From positions 496,001-560,000 of the forward strand of contig JAWUZG010000359.1 of the NCBI GenBank assembly GCA_036785705.1: a stretch of 64,000 nucleotides of DNA. Direction: 5' to 3'. Below, in pieces: positions 11,691 through 24,700 of the stretch. The number at the start of each line of letters is the position of its first letter. The first letter of the stretch is position 1. Position numbers and translations under genes: made by a program. The stretch comes from Acanthornis magna. Lineage: Eukaryota > Chordata > Aves > Passeriformes > Acanthizidae. Below the pieces are notes generated by a model that searched no databases, was not told where the DNA came from, and saw only the letters and a program-made list of their open reading frames with translations.

Positions 11691-14600
11691 GGGAGTGCAT
11701 AAAATTAGATAAATTCTTGAGTTTAGTGTTCTTTGAAATAGAACTATCAAACAGAAGCTAAATACAGGAAAAACCCCTGTTTCATTAACAAAATATTACA
11801 ACTAAACAGTTCGCAATATGTATTGCAGTCAGACACTGCATGTTTTTATGGCAGAAACTCTGATATTGTGGTACTTAGAGATACAAAGGCTTGAAGGTAA
11901 TAAAGTTAACAGCTTATTCATTCAAACTCCAACTTTTGCAGGAAATTGTCTGAATACTCTTTGGCATAGAGCATCTTTGATACTGTTATACCAAATACAT
12001 GTTATTTATCCCTTAAATCATAAAATGTGTATGAATATGCCAATTTCTTTTTAATACATAATCCATACCATATCAAAATTCATGCTTTTACTACATATAC
12101 ATGATGTCCAAATTCTAAATACATAGACCCATGCTGCATTCACACTGGGGTCTTGGCAGCTTCCATAACAGAGAACTCTCACAAGTGGACCAAAAGTTCA
12201 GTTAGAAATATCATGTATTACAATCCACCATGGCAATGATGTCTTTTGCTTTGAAGATTTAAAATAAAATACAAATTTGAACAAGAAAACCTGTCAAAAC
12301 AAAAAAAGATATTTGGGGAAGAAGAAAAAATAAATAAAAATCACTGGGATGAAGGAAGAAGGAACAGTGTGGCCTTAAAAATAGCAAGAAATTCTCTCTA
12401 ATAGCTTTGCCACTGATCATACCATAACCCTTGTTAAATGCATTTCATCTCAGCTCAAAATTTGAAACAGGTCTCATTTGCAGTCAAAATAAATCCAGAA
12501 AAGCTTCATAGGGATATTTCTCGTCTAAGCTAAGTTTGTTAATCAATCATGCTAAAGAGTATAGAAAAACAATCTTTAGATTTCTGACTATCTGGAACAA
12601 TTTTTCATATCTTGAATTCTCCATGTGATGTAAGGATATTAATACAATACACTATTCACAACATTATGACATATTATAATTATCTCCATGGATGCCAGAA
12701 ACAATTTTGACCATTGTGATAGACTGGGTACTACCTAAAAGAAACAAACCCAGTATATATTTTAAAATATATGGGAACAAGTGCACTATACTTAGATCAT
12801 ACTGACAAAAACTTGAAGAAAGTCAAGGGCAGCTGGGGCTGGGAAAGGATGATGCCAATTTAAACTTTAAGATTGACAGCTCTGTTTGGGATAAGGAAAG
12901 CTGAGTGGATCTTATTCAGCAAGGGAAAATCACTGTGGGGGAAGAGAAGATGTAGGAGTAATATATTAAAAATAAATATGGAACTTGAGGGCATGTTTAA
13001 TGTAAAGCAAGCAAAATGCTTTGCTAAAAAATGTGGCCTTTGTGGTCTTTTGAAACTATTACCATAATTTTTTTTTCTCCCCTTGAGCTAAGTTCCTAAG
13101 CAGACATAAAAATAGTTGTAAATGGTAATTAGTATTCAGAAACACATTTTAGCACGAGAAATGGAAATGTGCTCTGAGGAGCTCAGCCTTGCTGCCCTGG
13201 GACAGCTCTGTCCCCGACACCAAACATGGACAAACAGCTTCCCAAGGCTTTACACTGTCCACGGTCACAATGTGACACCAGTGCCCACTCCTACATGAGT
13301 AAAGTCCTGGGAAACCCAAAAAAAGCCAGCGAGTGCCAGTGAAGGCTCTGGGGGACACAGACACACAGGTCTGCCATCCTGCTGACAGCAAGTGACAAGC
13401 ACTTCTTGAGTCTTCAAGAACCTGGAAAATCTGAACTTGCAAACCAGTTGGAGGGGGAAAAAAAGCTGCTAAGAAAAGCTTCTCCAACTAAAGTGAGCTT
13501 TGGGAACAAATGTAATTTCCAGGAGATCCAGCTCCACTGTTGACACAGGTCTGTTACTTACATGCTGCTTGTAATAATAATTCTGGCCCAGGGTGAACTT
13601 CTTTAAGGAAGAACCAAGACTTCAAATCTTACTCTTCTCCAACAAAAAGCTGACTGGCACTTCTGCATCTGCTCCTACTCAACACAAGCAATCATGTACA
13701 CATGGTTTGGCTTCACAGCCTTCCCAGACCTGACTTTTCATAGCACTTCATGCCTTGGTCTTCACTCCTGCACACTGGACAAGTTCTGCTTCAAGCTGGC
13801 CACAGAAACAAGGGCAGGATTTGGCCTCAAGAATTTCCTAATCCAAAAATTCCATTGATGCAACAGCTGCTGCCTTCATATGATGACAGAAAAATTGCAC
13901 CAACAGTGCAATTTGATGCTATGCCCCTGAGGACCACTTAAAACTACTGCCTTGACTCAGACCATGCTCATTTTCCTCCAGGAAGCTGAAATATAATACT
14001 CTCAATGATTTAGAGAGAGCTGTTGAAAAGCCTTTGCCAACCTCAGGAAATCAGGAAAAGTTGTTTTTACTGAGCTGGGAAAGGGGAAAACAACACAAAA
14101 ACTGTAGGTGTTCTTCTTGGTTTGCTTTTTGAAGCCATTAATTGATCAAATGGTTAACTCTTCATAGAAATATCTGACATAGCTGAGTGAGGCTACAAGA
14201 TATAAGAATGTGCTTCAGTAAACAGGCTGTAATTAATTTATTACTAAAAAAACATTTATTTATGCACAAAGGAAGGTTTCCAGCTTCCAGATTTTTATAC
14301 ATACATGTTTTTCACACTAACAATGCCAATATCCACTGACGTAAAAAAGAAAAGAGTCATTTCTGTTTGCATGATAATCTATATCTGCAGAAAAACTTTC
14401 CCTGTAAAGGGTAAGGAACATCCCTATAGCTCTCCTTCATAATTTCTGCTTTCTACTGTAATCCCAATAGAAATCTACAGCATCTGGGCTTTACCAAAAA
14501 TTTCTTACTAAAACTAACGCTCTCCTTTGAGCCCAGAAGAGATTCCATGAACTGGTTTCTTCCACCTATGCTGACATAAAAGGATTTATTTCTTTCGACA

Positions 14601-17504
14601 ACAAATAAAAATACTGTAACATTAAACTCTGTTTTAGTATATATTTCTGCGATGCACATGTTATTTCTCTGATAGGACTGTATTCCAACTTCCCAAACAC
14701 CCCCACTCTATATGCTCTAACTGATCTTCCTACTTATACCTAAGTTTAATATACATTAATAAAATCTATTGTCTAAAAAGTTTTATTTGTTTCCTAAAAA
14801 TAGTACTCCAGCTTTCCAAGCCATTTAAATTTAAGGTGTAACTACAAAGATGTTACATACTGACCTAATCAAAAGCGTGTTGACACCAAAATTTGGATCA
14901 AGTTTTTGGTGCCCAAACAAATATTTTCTTTTAGCATATTTCTTTGGACTCAAAGACATTTAATTCAGGTCTGGAACTATATCTTGAACATAAAACATAT
15001 TTCAGAAATAATAATTGAAAAATAAGGAATTAAGTAGTTCCTAAAAAAGAAATTTTTATAAACTTGCATCCACAAAGTTAGTGCTCTGGTATGAATCAGA
15101 ACTTTATTTCTTATCAAAGAACAACAATCACATCATTCTCTCCATCCATAAAATGTGAACAGCAACTGCTATTCAAGTATTGGTAATGGGTAAAAAAAAA
15201 GGCTTGTATCAAACCTAATGACTTTTGGAATCAATAATATTAAAACTAAAAAATTGATTTTAAATTAAATGTAGATCTTGGTGTACTGTCATTATACCAA
15301 AACACTTACCATAACAATGCACTTCAGTTGTTTTTCTAAAAACCCTAACATCTCTTGAAGTTATGGAGCAAAATGTTGGAATTCTTACTCAAATAATAAT
15401 TAAGTTTTGCTGGACCAAGGACTGTAGATTTCGAGCTAACTCCAAAGGGAACTTGGACAGGGAAATTTCTTCAATAGACCTTTAAGCAAAACCTTGATTT
15501 CTGTTACAGGTCTGACTAAATCTGGGCAAGTTCTCAAGTGGATTGCAACAATTATTAATGAATATACAAACTCAGCTGATTAGCTTGAGAAAATCTGCAT
15601 CTCTTCCCCATAAAAAAGTTCTCTCCCTCATGTTGAAATGTATTGGTGCCAGGATGAAAGCTGGCACATGAAAGCTGCAGTGTGGTTGATCACCTTGCTT
15701 TCAGCTTTTCCCAGTACGGTGATGCAAAACCTCCAGATTTCATTTGCAAAAACACTCCTTTCTCCAGACATCAAACACTCATTCACATTGGCAGCACAAA
15801 AACCACTTAGAAACAGCCACAATAATAGCTGTGATCATACATGCAATTATATGCAAAACGCTACAAGAAATTGATGAAAGTTTTGTTCCAGAAGCTGGCA
15901 AATTTGCATGGATTTATCCAATCTGTGCTTTGGATAGGGTCATTCATCCCAACAAATAATCTCAGAAGCTCAGTGGTCAGCAGAGTTGAAAGTCTGTGCT
16001 TGTGCTAAAAGGTGACATTTGAAATGCACTACATATGCCATTATTTTTAGCTTTGCACATAAATAAAAACTCCCAGTGACAAAAAATACAATAATGCTGA
16101 ACTTTGCTAGGCAAAACCTGATCGAAACTAACGCAACAGGGGCTCATACAACTTAGTCTGCAGTTCCATGAATTCAGCGTAAATACTCTTACGGATCAAT
16201 CTAGTTCAAACACTTTTCTTGTCCAAAAACTTAGAGATGTTGCAGTCACTGTTGGTGACTGACCTCGATGCAAACGTCAGCTGATTATCTGGCAGACATC
16301 CCCTTTTAGACAGGAAGCTTCTGTTTTCTTTTTTAGCAGCATATGCCTTTCCAAACCATTGATCATTCCATTTCTCATCAGCACTGCTATTTTCTAATCT
16401 CTCTTTTTGAATTTTAAACACTGGAATAGAAACTATTCTTTTGATAACTTCCTTAATACTTTCCTGTTCCAAAATAAGCATCTTAACTATTCTTTAATAT
16501 TTCCATTCTTTTCCTTATTTTGATCTCACAGGTCATCCATTGCCTCTTACTATTTGCTTATTGATATTTCTGCATTTTGCCTAAGCCTCCTCATTGTTAC
16601 AGATACATTTAACATTAACCTGTTATTTTCCAGTCAAATATCTGTTTCATCAATTCTCTCATATTACTCTGTTCCATTTATGGCCACTAAAACCATAACA
16701 GTTTTAAAATTAAATATAAAATACAGAAATGCTGCAACTATGGAGAATTTCAAGTCATTACCTCACAATCACAAATACTAGAACCATCTTTCATGTGGAA
16801 TTCACTTTAATTTAGTTTGCTTCACTACCAGGCTATCAAAAACAAAACTCTTAAGTGGATTAAAAAGCACTAGCTAAACTTTCAATTGCATAATTTGGCT
16901 TAAATTGTTTGTAAGGGCATATAATTATGCCATATAAAACATACAATTGAAAAAAATTCAGTCACTATTCTAAGGAAATGGCTATTTTTGTTTAGTCATG
17001 GAAAAATACTCTGAGTTGGAAAGCATAGGGGCCCAGCATACACACTGAATACAAATCCTTCAGTCTCTTTCACAAATGTCTCTTATTATGGACTAACATA
17101 TTTTTATTTTGGACTTCCTCAGCAGAAATGTACAGACAAAGATCATTCCCAGTGAACTGAAACACCAGCAAAGTCCCTAGCCTAACGTGGGCTTCCTGCA
17201 CTGCGACCTTTGCGTGATGTGCCAAGCCCTTCCACATGCATGCAAGGTGCAGGCACTGGGGAGCACCTGGGATTTGCCAAGCAAATTGCAGACACGCTGT
17301 TACTCCTCCTGTGCTCAGGAAATAACAGAGTGTGACAGGCGCAACCAAAATGCTACCATACGTACTGAAATGCCAGGCAAATTACCCCCGAACACAATGT
17401 CTACCCTGAAATCACAAATTGAATATTGAGCAAAAGACTGCCCCTGCAGACCGCCATGTCAAAGTCCATTTGGTTTTGTTTCTGTTTCATGTATTTTTAC
17501 AACT
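11691..17504. other. Non-coding unique DNA, no gene seen
   Basis: Mostly AT-rich sequence with no frame above 112 codons. A GC-richer patch at about 13,150-13,480 holds a 112-codon minus-strand frame (13,149-13,487) with no domain or known family, and is not called. A candidate conserved regulatory segment near 15.8 kb is listed separately. Confidence 0.5.
15825..15960. promoter_or_regulatory. Candidate conserved regulatory segment
   Basis: This segment packs homeobox/POU-like words close together: ATGCAATTATATGCAAAAC at about 15,841-15,859 and AATTTGCATGGATTTATCC at about 15,900-15,919. This texture resembles vertebrate conserved non-coding enhancers. Function is inferred from composition alone; AT-rich DNA produces such words by chance, so confidence is low. 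Confidence 0.22.
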
Positions 17505-17760
17505 GCGCCTTCTGAAAGCTGCTCCAAGGCCTCACCATGTTCTTGTTTAAAACCTTTTTCTAATTAACAGTCTTCATCTATTTCTTCCCATTATACCTAT
17601 TAGCAGTAATGAACTTACAGAGAGCAGTAAGAAGCCTTTCAAAGACTTCATTTGACTTCTCTGAACAGCCAAACACTCTTATTCCTCCCTATTGCCCATA
17701 ATCAATCATTTTCACAGCCCTGCTTTGTACCTGCTCCACTTTGATTTCACCTCTAGCGGG
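17505..17760 (-). mobile_element. Diverged CR1 LINE 3' region
   Basis: On the plus strand, matches to the reverse complement of a CR1 3' untranslated region occur in the expected order. They are a CTCCAAGGCCTCACCATG-like block, an AACCTTTTTCTAATTAACAG block, a GAGAGCAGTAAGAAG block, a TTCTCTGAACAGCCAAACAC block, and finally GCCCTGCTTTGTACCTGCTCC. The collinear order is the main support, since each block is individually weak. It appears to be an old insertion lacking its terminal tail. Confidence 0.5.
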
Positions 17761-18059
17761 ACTTGAGCTACATTAAAAAAAACCCACTCTGGAAATTCCT
17801 GAGCCAATAACTTTCAAGTGTCATTTTCTTTTTTCGTCAGCACGTCACTAGTGGCTGCTGGTGGTGTTTTATGGTGTGGCTTAGCAGAACACACCAGTAC
17901 ACACTGGTCAGTCATTTCCAGACTGGTGGAAATCTCTTGGAGTGGCGGCTCACACTCCATCAACAGTTCTTGTTATCTGTCCCCAGCCACTGCAGTACAG
18001 TTCTGTTGAACCTTTTTTAAGAAAACATTTTTTAAGACAAGGTTTTTTAAGACAAGGTG
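17761..18059. other. Spacer between two CR1 fragments
   Basis: About 300 bp separates the minus-strand and plus-strand CR1 fragments. Two small overlapping frames (63 and 60 codons) cross it without any domain. Its right end contains the short tandem duplication listed separately. Confidence 0.5.
18028..18057. repeat. Exact 15-bp tandem duplication
   Basis: Two exact copies of TTTTTTAAGACAAGG lie head to tail (18,028-18,042 and 18,043-18,057). A degenerate third unit (CCTTTTTTAAGAAAACA) comes immediately before. It probably arose by slippage at the edge of the CR1 fragment that follows. Confidence 0.95.
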
Positions 18060-18220
18060 GTCAAATATTGCAGCTTGCCCAGAGGAGCTGCAGATCTCCC
18101 TCTTTGGAGATATTCAAGATTTGAGTGGACACAGCCCTGACACAGAAACCTGATCTAATCAGACCTGCTCTGAACAAGGGACTGTACTAGATGACCTCCT
18201 GGAGGTCTCTTTCAACTTAT
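18060..18220 (+). mobile_element. CR1 LINE 3' end
   Basis: In the sense direction this matches a CR1 3' untranslated region: GCTTGCCCAGAGGAGCTG, then TTTGGAGATATTCAAGATTT, then TGTACTAGATGACCTCCTGG and AGGTCTCTTTCAACTTATTT. The usual terminal octamer repeats are missing or decayed. The copy is 5'-truncated, which is the rule for CR1. Confidence 0.8.
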
Positions 18221-21200
18221 TTTAGAGTCCTTTTACTCTAGTGACTTGACCAGCCAGTTTCTTATGACTGATGAACTGATATACATAAGGTACTACTCTT
18301 TTCACCTATTTTGCAAGATTTAAACCAGTGCAGCAATTTAATTTTATCCTTGTTTTTCCTAACTGCAACAATAAAGCTGTGTTTTTCATTTGCTTTAAGC
18401 TTTTTGTCCACTTCTTAAGGTATGTTTTGAAAGCAGTTCTTTGTCCAAGTAGATATGGAATTTTTCTTTACCTTTCTTCCCAAGAAAGGCCAGAATAATT
18501 CAGGATTTTTTACAAGGTTTGTACCTTTGACCTGTGGAATTCTTGTCTGGCCCTACATTCAGTTCCTGAGCTCATCACTGTGGCTATCAATATGAATGAG
18601 ACTTCTTAAAGTTGTTGCTTTCAAAATTACAGGATAAAACAAATTACAGACCTACTTTAGCCCCTTCAATCAATAAATTTAAAAATAGCATTACAGGGAG
18701 TCTCATCACAGACATGATTTTGGCATGCCTAAGTCTAGCCCAACAGAGCACAATCCCCTGCTGGCCCAGGGTGTATTAAGTATAAAAAAAAAAAAAAATC
18801 CAGAAATATCTCTCTCATATATCCAGAAATAACTGGGTTCAACCATTATTCTCCAATATATACTTAACAAGTAATACAGCATGGTCATTGTGCATCTTAT
18901 TGTGTGGCTGTGAGTCCGAGTTCTATTCAAGGAGCATAAAATTCACAATTCATTTTGCAGTATTTATGATGCAATGTATGAACACAGGTGTTTGCTGAGC
19001 AATGATGAATGATGAGACTAAAAGCCAGACATCTGCACTGAATAACGTGAATAATTCAACTCCTGTTTGCTCCCCAAGAAGCACAGAGGATATGCACCTT
19101 TAAGCTGCAAATGCTTAACTGTATCAGCTGTCAGGTGCATGTCTCCCCTCAACACTGTGCAGGACACAGACTTCAATTATTTCTGCTCAATTCATCACAT
19201 TTTAGCCACTGTGGAACTCTGTAGTCCACTAACAGCATAAATAACATTAACACCCACACCTTTCACCTTAACCTTTTGTGCAAAGAGGCTAACCATTCCT
19301 GGAGGCAAAAGAGCCTGATCTTGCCATGAAGTCAATAAATCCTCTGGTCTCACAGGACATGGCCAGTTTGGCTACAAAGGCAATTCCCTGCTCACAGCTG
19401 GGTATGATATGGAGATACCACCAGTAAAGATTTCTTCAGCTTGTAATCAGTGCTGTGGGACTTAGCACCAGCTGGTAGAGGCTGGTGTCTTCTCACCTCT
19501 CTCCAAGCACACTTTCAACAACTGGGAGAGCTGGCCCTCATATTATGCTTTCTGCTGTAATCCTAAAGTATCTGGAGCCCTTTGGTACTTCACTTGACTT
19601 CATTCTGGTCTGCTAATTTACTTGCTCGAGCTCTTGCAAGTCCTGAGAGTGCACACTTAATATCTGAAATACAGCTCTTTGAAATCATGCTGGCAAAATA
19701 GATGCACATACTCCTAGCTTGAAGCAAAAGGGTAACTAACATTCTAAAATAAAATAAATTTTAAAAAATAGCACAATACAGGCAGTGCTTTCCTGCTGAC
19801 AAATGTGTAAGACAACGTAGCAGACATGCACTTTTGAAATGCAGGTGGGCTTTTATTCCTGGCAGTGCAGTGAGAGAGGTAATTCCAGATGTGGGGGAAA
19901 CGACACCCCTCAAAAAGGGATTTGCAATGATATAGCACAGAGGAAGCCTGGAGCAAACTGGCACCATCTAGAAAGCTGGAAGAGAGCCAACCAAATTATG
20001 GCCCAGGCTCTTTAGAGCCCTGTCCCCCCCTTCAGTGGGAACTGCACAGGAAAAGGATGATTGTGAGAGGGTAGATGACAGGAATAGCCTTCATTGCGCA
20101 TGGAAAGGAGCGTAAATTACAATCCCTTGTGCATACAGAGGCAAAACAAGGTTCACAATGCCTTATTATATTAAGCCACATGATGAAAATGACTGTTTAC
20201 ATTGGTTCATTAATGTTTGTACAGGGCTGTGAACATGCAAAGTGCTAAGTATCAGCACAAGCATCAGTATGGTATCTCAACTTTGACATGTTCGTAAGTG
20301 TTGTAACAAAAGAAAACACACTTTACTCCTAACAATTATTGTCCACAAAACATGGTGTTTAGCATTTTGTCTCTATACATCATTTCTGACCACACAAAGT
20401 CAGAAAAGGCTATCATTACTGTGTATTGTTATACTGAGTAATTTATTCTTCCAAAAGACTAAATGTGTGCAATCATCAATAAACTAACAAATTCAACACA
20501 CTAGACTCACACATTTGGCACTGCAAGACTCTGCAAGTTCTGTGTTGCTAAAAACACCTTTAGTCAGATTTAGTACAATGCCTTATGTTGTACCGCCTGG
20601 TGAAAGGGAGGTTGTTTCTCAGCTTTCTACTTTATTTTTTTTATTCTTTTGTAACTCTAGCAGACCTCAAATCAACAGGAGGTTTTAGGATTAAGTGCTG
20701 AGATCTATTGCCTGAGTGGAGTACCTCAGCATCTCAGAAAGGCGGTTTTGTTCGAATGCCAGCTGGAGCAGTAAACTCTATTAACAGAAGAAATATCTGT
20801 CCTCATCTCTGCTGAGTGAAAGAGTGAAAGCAAAGGGGACTGCAAATAAATCTCTCCCCCAGCCTCGGTGCCCTGGCAGGGCAGGCCCTTTCCTCCAGCC
20901 AGGCTTTCAGCTGAGCAATACCTGCTCATTTCCTGGATCAAAGAAAATTCTACAAGGCCTTTCTTGCTGCCCTTTCATATATCCCCCTGCCATCTCCAAA
21001 GGCTGGCTGTGTCTCTCTGCCTCTCCTGGCTGCAGAGGCAGAGCTCACCATGTGAACTTGTCAGCTCTGCTCCAGCAGCTCCTCCTCCAAGGCTTCCCAG
21101 TGGCGATCAGGGAAAGGGCAGCCTGCCCTGTGCCCCAAAGGCATCTGCTGACAGGGGTCACAGGGGCCAGGGCAGGCTTGCCCTCCCCTTAGCTATAGCC

Positions 21201-21221
21201 TGTTAGAGGAGCATGTGGCAG
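18221..21221. other. Non-coding unique DNA with a GC-rich right end
   Basis: A run of 15 A lies at 18,784-18,798. The segment 20,830-21,200 is GC-rich and keeps two overlapping plus-strand frames of 122 and 112 codons open, neither with a recognisable domain. I saw no exon structure. The GC-rich part directly abuts the old CR1 fragment that starts at about 21,222. Confidence 0.5.
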
Positions 21222-21745
21222 GAAGGGAATTGTTAAACTTCAGGAAGGTTAATAATGAAAAACCCTCCGGGGTTGAGACCAATCTCACTTAATACTTGTA
21301 TTAATGACTGGCACAAAAGTATAAAAACAAACAAATAGATTCCCTGAGACCTACATGTCTGGAGGGAGAGTTGGGGGTTCACAGAGCAGGGGCTGGATTA
21401 TCTGGAAGGGTAATAGAAATGGGATGAAATTTAATAGGAGTGTGCAAGGTCAGAAGCTTTGGGACTAATAACAAGACTTTCTGCTATAAACTGTGATGTT
21501 GTCAGATGGAGGAGCTGTGTAGGGAGAAGTATATTTGTAGAATATGGGATGTCTGCAAATCATCAGCCATGAAAAGAGTAAACACATCAGGTGATGTATA
21601 CCCAGAAGAGTGAAGGAAGATAGATTTTCGTGGTAAATGCTCCTTTGAGAGCTCTTCCTTTGAAATACTATTGACAATGCCAACCATGTTCCAGAAAGAG
21701 TCCTTCCAACCAGAACAGCCCCAGAAATAGGCTGCAAAAACCAGC
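21222..21745 (+). mobile_element. Old CR1 LINE ORF2 fragment (RT C-terminal part)
   Basis: This is the downstream part of a CR1 reverse-transcriptase gene in the sense direction. CCAATCTCACTTAATACTTG with TATTAATGACTGGC corresponds to the sequence before the catalytic region, which encodes an 'F-I-N-D-L'-like stretch. GGGATGAAATTTAATAGG, GGGACTAATAACAAGAC and TGCTATAAACTG follow. Farther on, GAAATACTATTGACAATGC and TTCCAGAAAGAG match the part encoding the conserved 'LEYC' region. The frame is broken by stops and indels, so it is a fossil. The words resemble the CR1 lineage abundant in turtles and crocodilians, suggesting an old insertion. The start may extend a little to the left. Confidence 0.75.
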
Positions 21746-24700
21746 AAGGCAATGTTCTGATGCAACAGGACTAAACAACCTCACTTTTTACTCTAGCAAC
21801 ACCAGGACAAGAAGGACATACCAGGCAAATTAAACAGTCCAAACAGTCCACATTATGCTAAAAGATACACAGCTATAGGTTTAAGAAGAAAATAAAAAAG
21901 AAGCCTAGCAGAAGATTTCTAGAAATGTTTCCCCATCAGAATCCCATCATCTTATATGGGGTTTGCAAAGTTCATAGAAAAGTGAAGGTCAGAGGAAAAA
22001 ATTATGCAACAGGACCCGATTTACAGTAAAAAAACTACTACATATACTCTACATATTGGCACCAGATTGTTTTCCAAAACTTTTCTCTGTGTTTCTCTAG
22101 AGCAAACTTTCACAAAAATTGTTTTGTTTGGGATTTTTTAGCGTTGTTGAATAGTGGTGGCAAGGTTTTTCCCCTCCATTTCTTGCAAAAGTGCCAATAG
22201 CTTTTTCACTTTTCACACTAACGTTGTAACACTGCATCCCCCAAACACCTGAAGGTACACCTGACAGCTTGTACCTGCTCTACCCCACAGAACCTCTTTG
22301 TGAGACAGGAAAGCAAAATGTGCCTATTCTGCCTTGCTCCAGCTGCCTCCCCCAGCTGATTGTTACTATCTTTGTGATTTCTAAAAGAGTATGGTGCATT
22401 CCTTCAGGCCTGTGCTGTCTGTCACACTTTCCTAGCCCACCATGAGCCACTTGTAAGAAGTACATCGTCTGCACTGCTGCCCCCACCCAGTTGCCATTGC
22501 AGATCCATCCTTTCCCATTGAACAAGACCACTCGTTGTAGAGCAGCCCTGTCCTTAGTCTTGCAGCACAGTAACTGCCCGTGGGTTATGCTCAGAGAGAA
22601 TAAGCATGCAAAATACTAATCAGGCTGCCAGAAAGACTAAACCCTGGGAAAGACAAAATCTGCAACAAGGAGGCCTGAAAAAGTTGTATAAATAAGGCAG
22701 CAGCAAGTGTTTTGAGGAATGAGCTCAAGCAAGTAAAGTGGAATAGAAGAGTTTTCCTGATCTCAAATTCTAAAAGCACCAGGAGCACACGGCTCCTCAG
22801 AGCTCTCCCTGTGCCTGACAGTGATTTCAGGAAGCCAGAAACATCTCATCAATGGTGCTAAGGAAAGCAGGTACGTATTCAGTGTTTTCCTTGACAAGAC
22901 CCACACGCTACAGAAACAGCTGCTGGGGAGGGACAGCCAACAGCTCAGAGCTCCAGCTTGGATGGTCCACAGAAAAAGCAGAAAAGTAGTTAAATTGAAT
23001 GGACAGAAAATTATGGCCTTCGCTTAGAGAAATGTGTCCACAATCCCCTGATAACAAATAGCAAAGGCATTTCTTGAGAAAGCTGTTTGCTCTTGAAAAT
23101 ATTAATTTAATCAGATTAGGTTTGGTAAACAAACAGAAGAAATAGGAACATTCTTGTCAATTTGAACAATACTGAACTTGAAATATTTCTATGCCCCTAA
23201 ACCAGCATATTATAGAATGCTAATTTTTCCAAGTAGAATGACAGAAAATTAAAAAATGTTCAGCTCTCCTGGGGAATGGAAGTTCCAGTTTCCAGTCAGC
23301 TTTCTCAGCTGTCATGGACAAACTTAGGCTTTGGATTGTCCCCATGCTTTAAGTGGGCTCACAGAATTTCTGCCTTTCACTGAGAAGAAAAAAAGCATTT
23401 ATTATGTAACTAATAGCAGCACTGACCTCCTTTGTCGCACCCTTCCAGGACAGCTTTATTTTGTAGGCTGGAGAGAAATGCTCTCTTCCTAAAAGTTAGG
23501 TGCCAACTGCTAAGCCATGAATAGAAATAAACAAAAAGACATTTACAGACCACAACCCAGAAGAATGATCAGTTCCTCCTTGCGTTATATCTATTACCTA
23601 GACTTCACTTTTCTAACAGCATCAAACTCAAGCCCAGTGCTCAAAGCTGCATCTAGTTTGTAAGTAAAACAAGCAAAAGCTTGATTTCTCTGGCTCCTTC
23701 TGTTAAAGAGCAAAGGTCTTTTTCACCTGCTCTAGGAGAACCACTTGAAAATTCCAAAGGCCTTAAAAATTTCAATATAAATGAGCTCCAAAAAAGAAGA
23801 GAAACAATTTTCTCACTTCTTTGAGGTTTGCATGTTAGAATCAGTCTTTCACAATGACTGCACATTAGAAAACTGAAATTGTTGCCAACATGAACTCTAC
23901 ACTTAGATCACAATATGAATTAATGAGCTTGCTTTTCACCTTTATCTCCCCCTTCTTCAGTGCTTTCCTCCCTCTCCCAAATAAATGAACCATGTTCCTA
24001 ATAACGTGCTTGAAAGGAAGGCTGGGAAATTTAATAATAAAAAGCTCTCTGAAATTAAGTTTCTGGCAGTGCTTTAAAAAAAAGAAAATGTTATTACTTG
24101 GTCGTTTGCTTTTCCCCAAAGCAAATTTCAGTCCTTTGAGGACCGCACAAATATAAAGCAGATCATTTACAAACCTTTTATCCGGCAATTTGCCTGGTCC
24201 AAATAATCAACTATAATAGGAATTGCCAACTGAGTATTTAAAGATTCCAGTATAGGAAGAGAAACTGCACATTGCAGAAAAAGAAAGTTTCTGTCTAAAC
24301 TATCAAATACTGGACTTTCAATGGGGCATAAATTGTTGAGTATGTTGATGTTCACAGGAAATAGAAGGGAGTATTAAGAAGTGAAAACCCAACATTATAA
24401 TTGCTGGAGTTCTTATCACATAATAAGTTTCCTAATCTCAGCTCTTTCGCATTGGCTGCACTGAAGATGACAAAGAGGAAAATAGTGAGTTTGCCTTAGA
24501 TTATTCAAGTCCAGAAGCACAAATGGGAAAATATTCAGTGACGCAAACCCAGACTTTTCCTCTGCTCATGTCTTAGCAAAAGGAATTATCAAAATACTCT
24601 TGACAATTTAGGAAACTAAAAAATGTCAACTAAATGGGTGAAAACTTAGGAAAACAAATGCAAGGCCAATTCTCTAATTTTGCATCAGCTACAATGTTTT

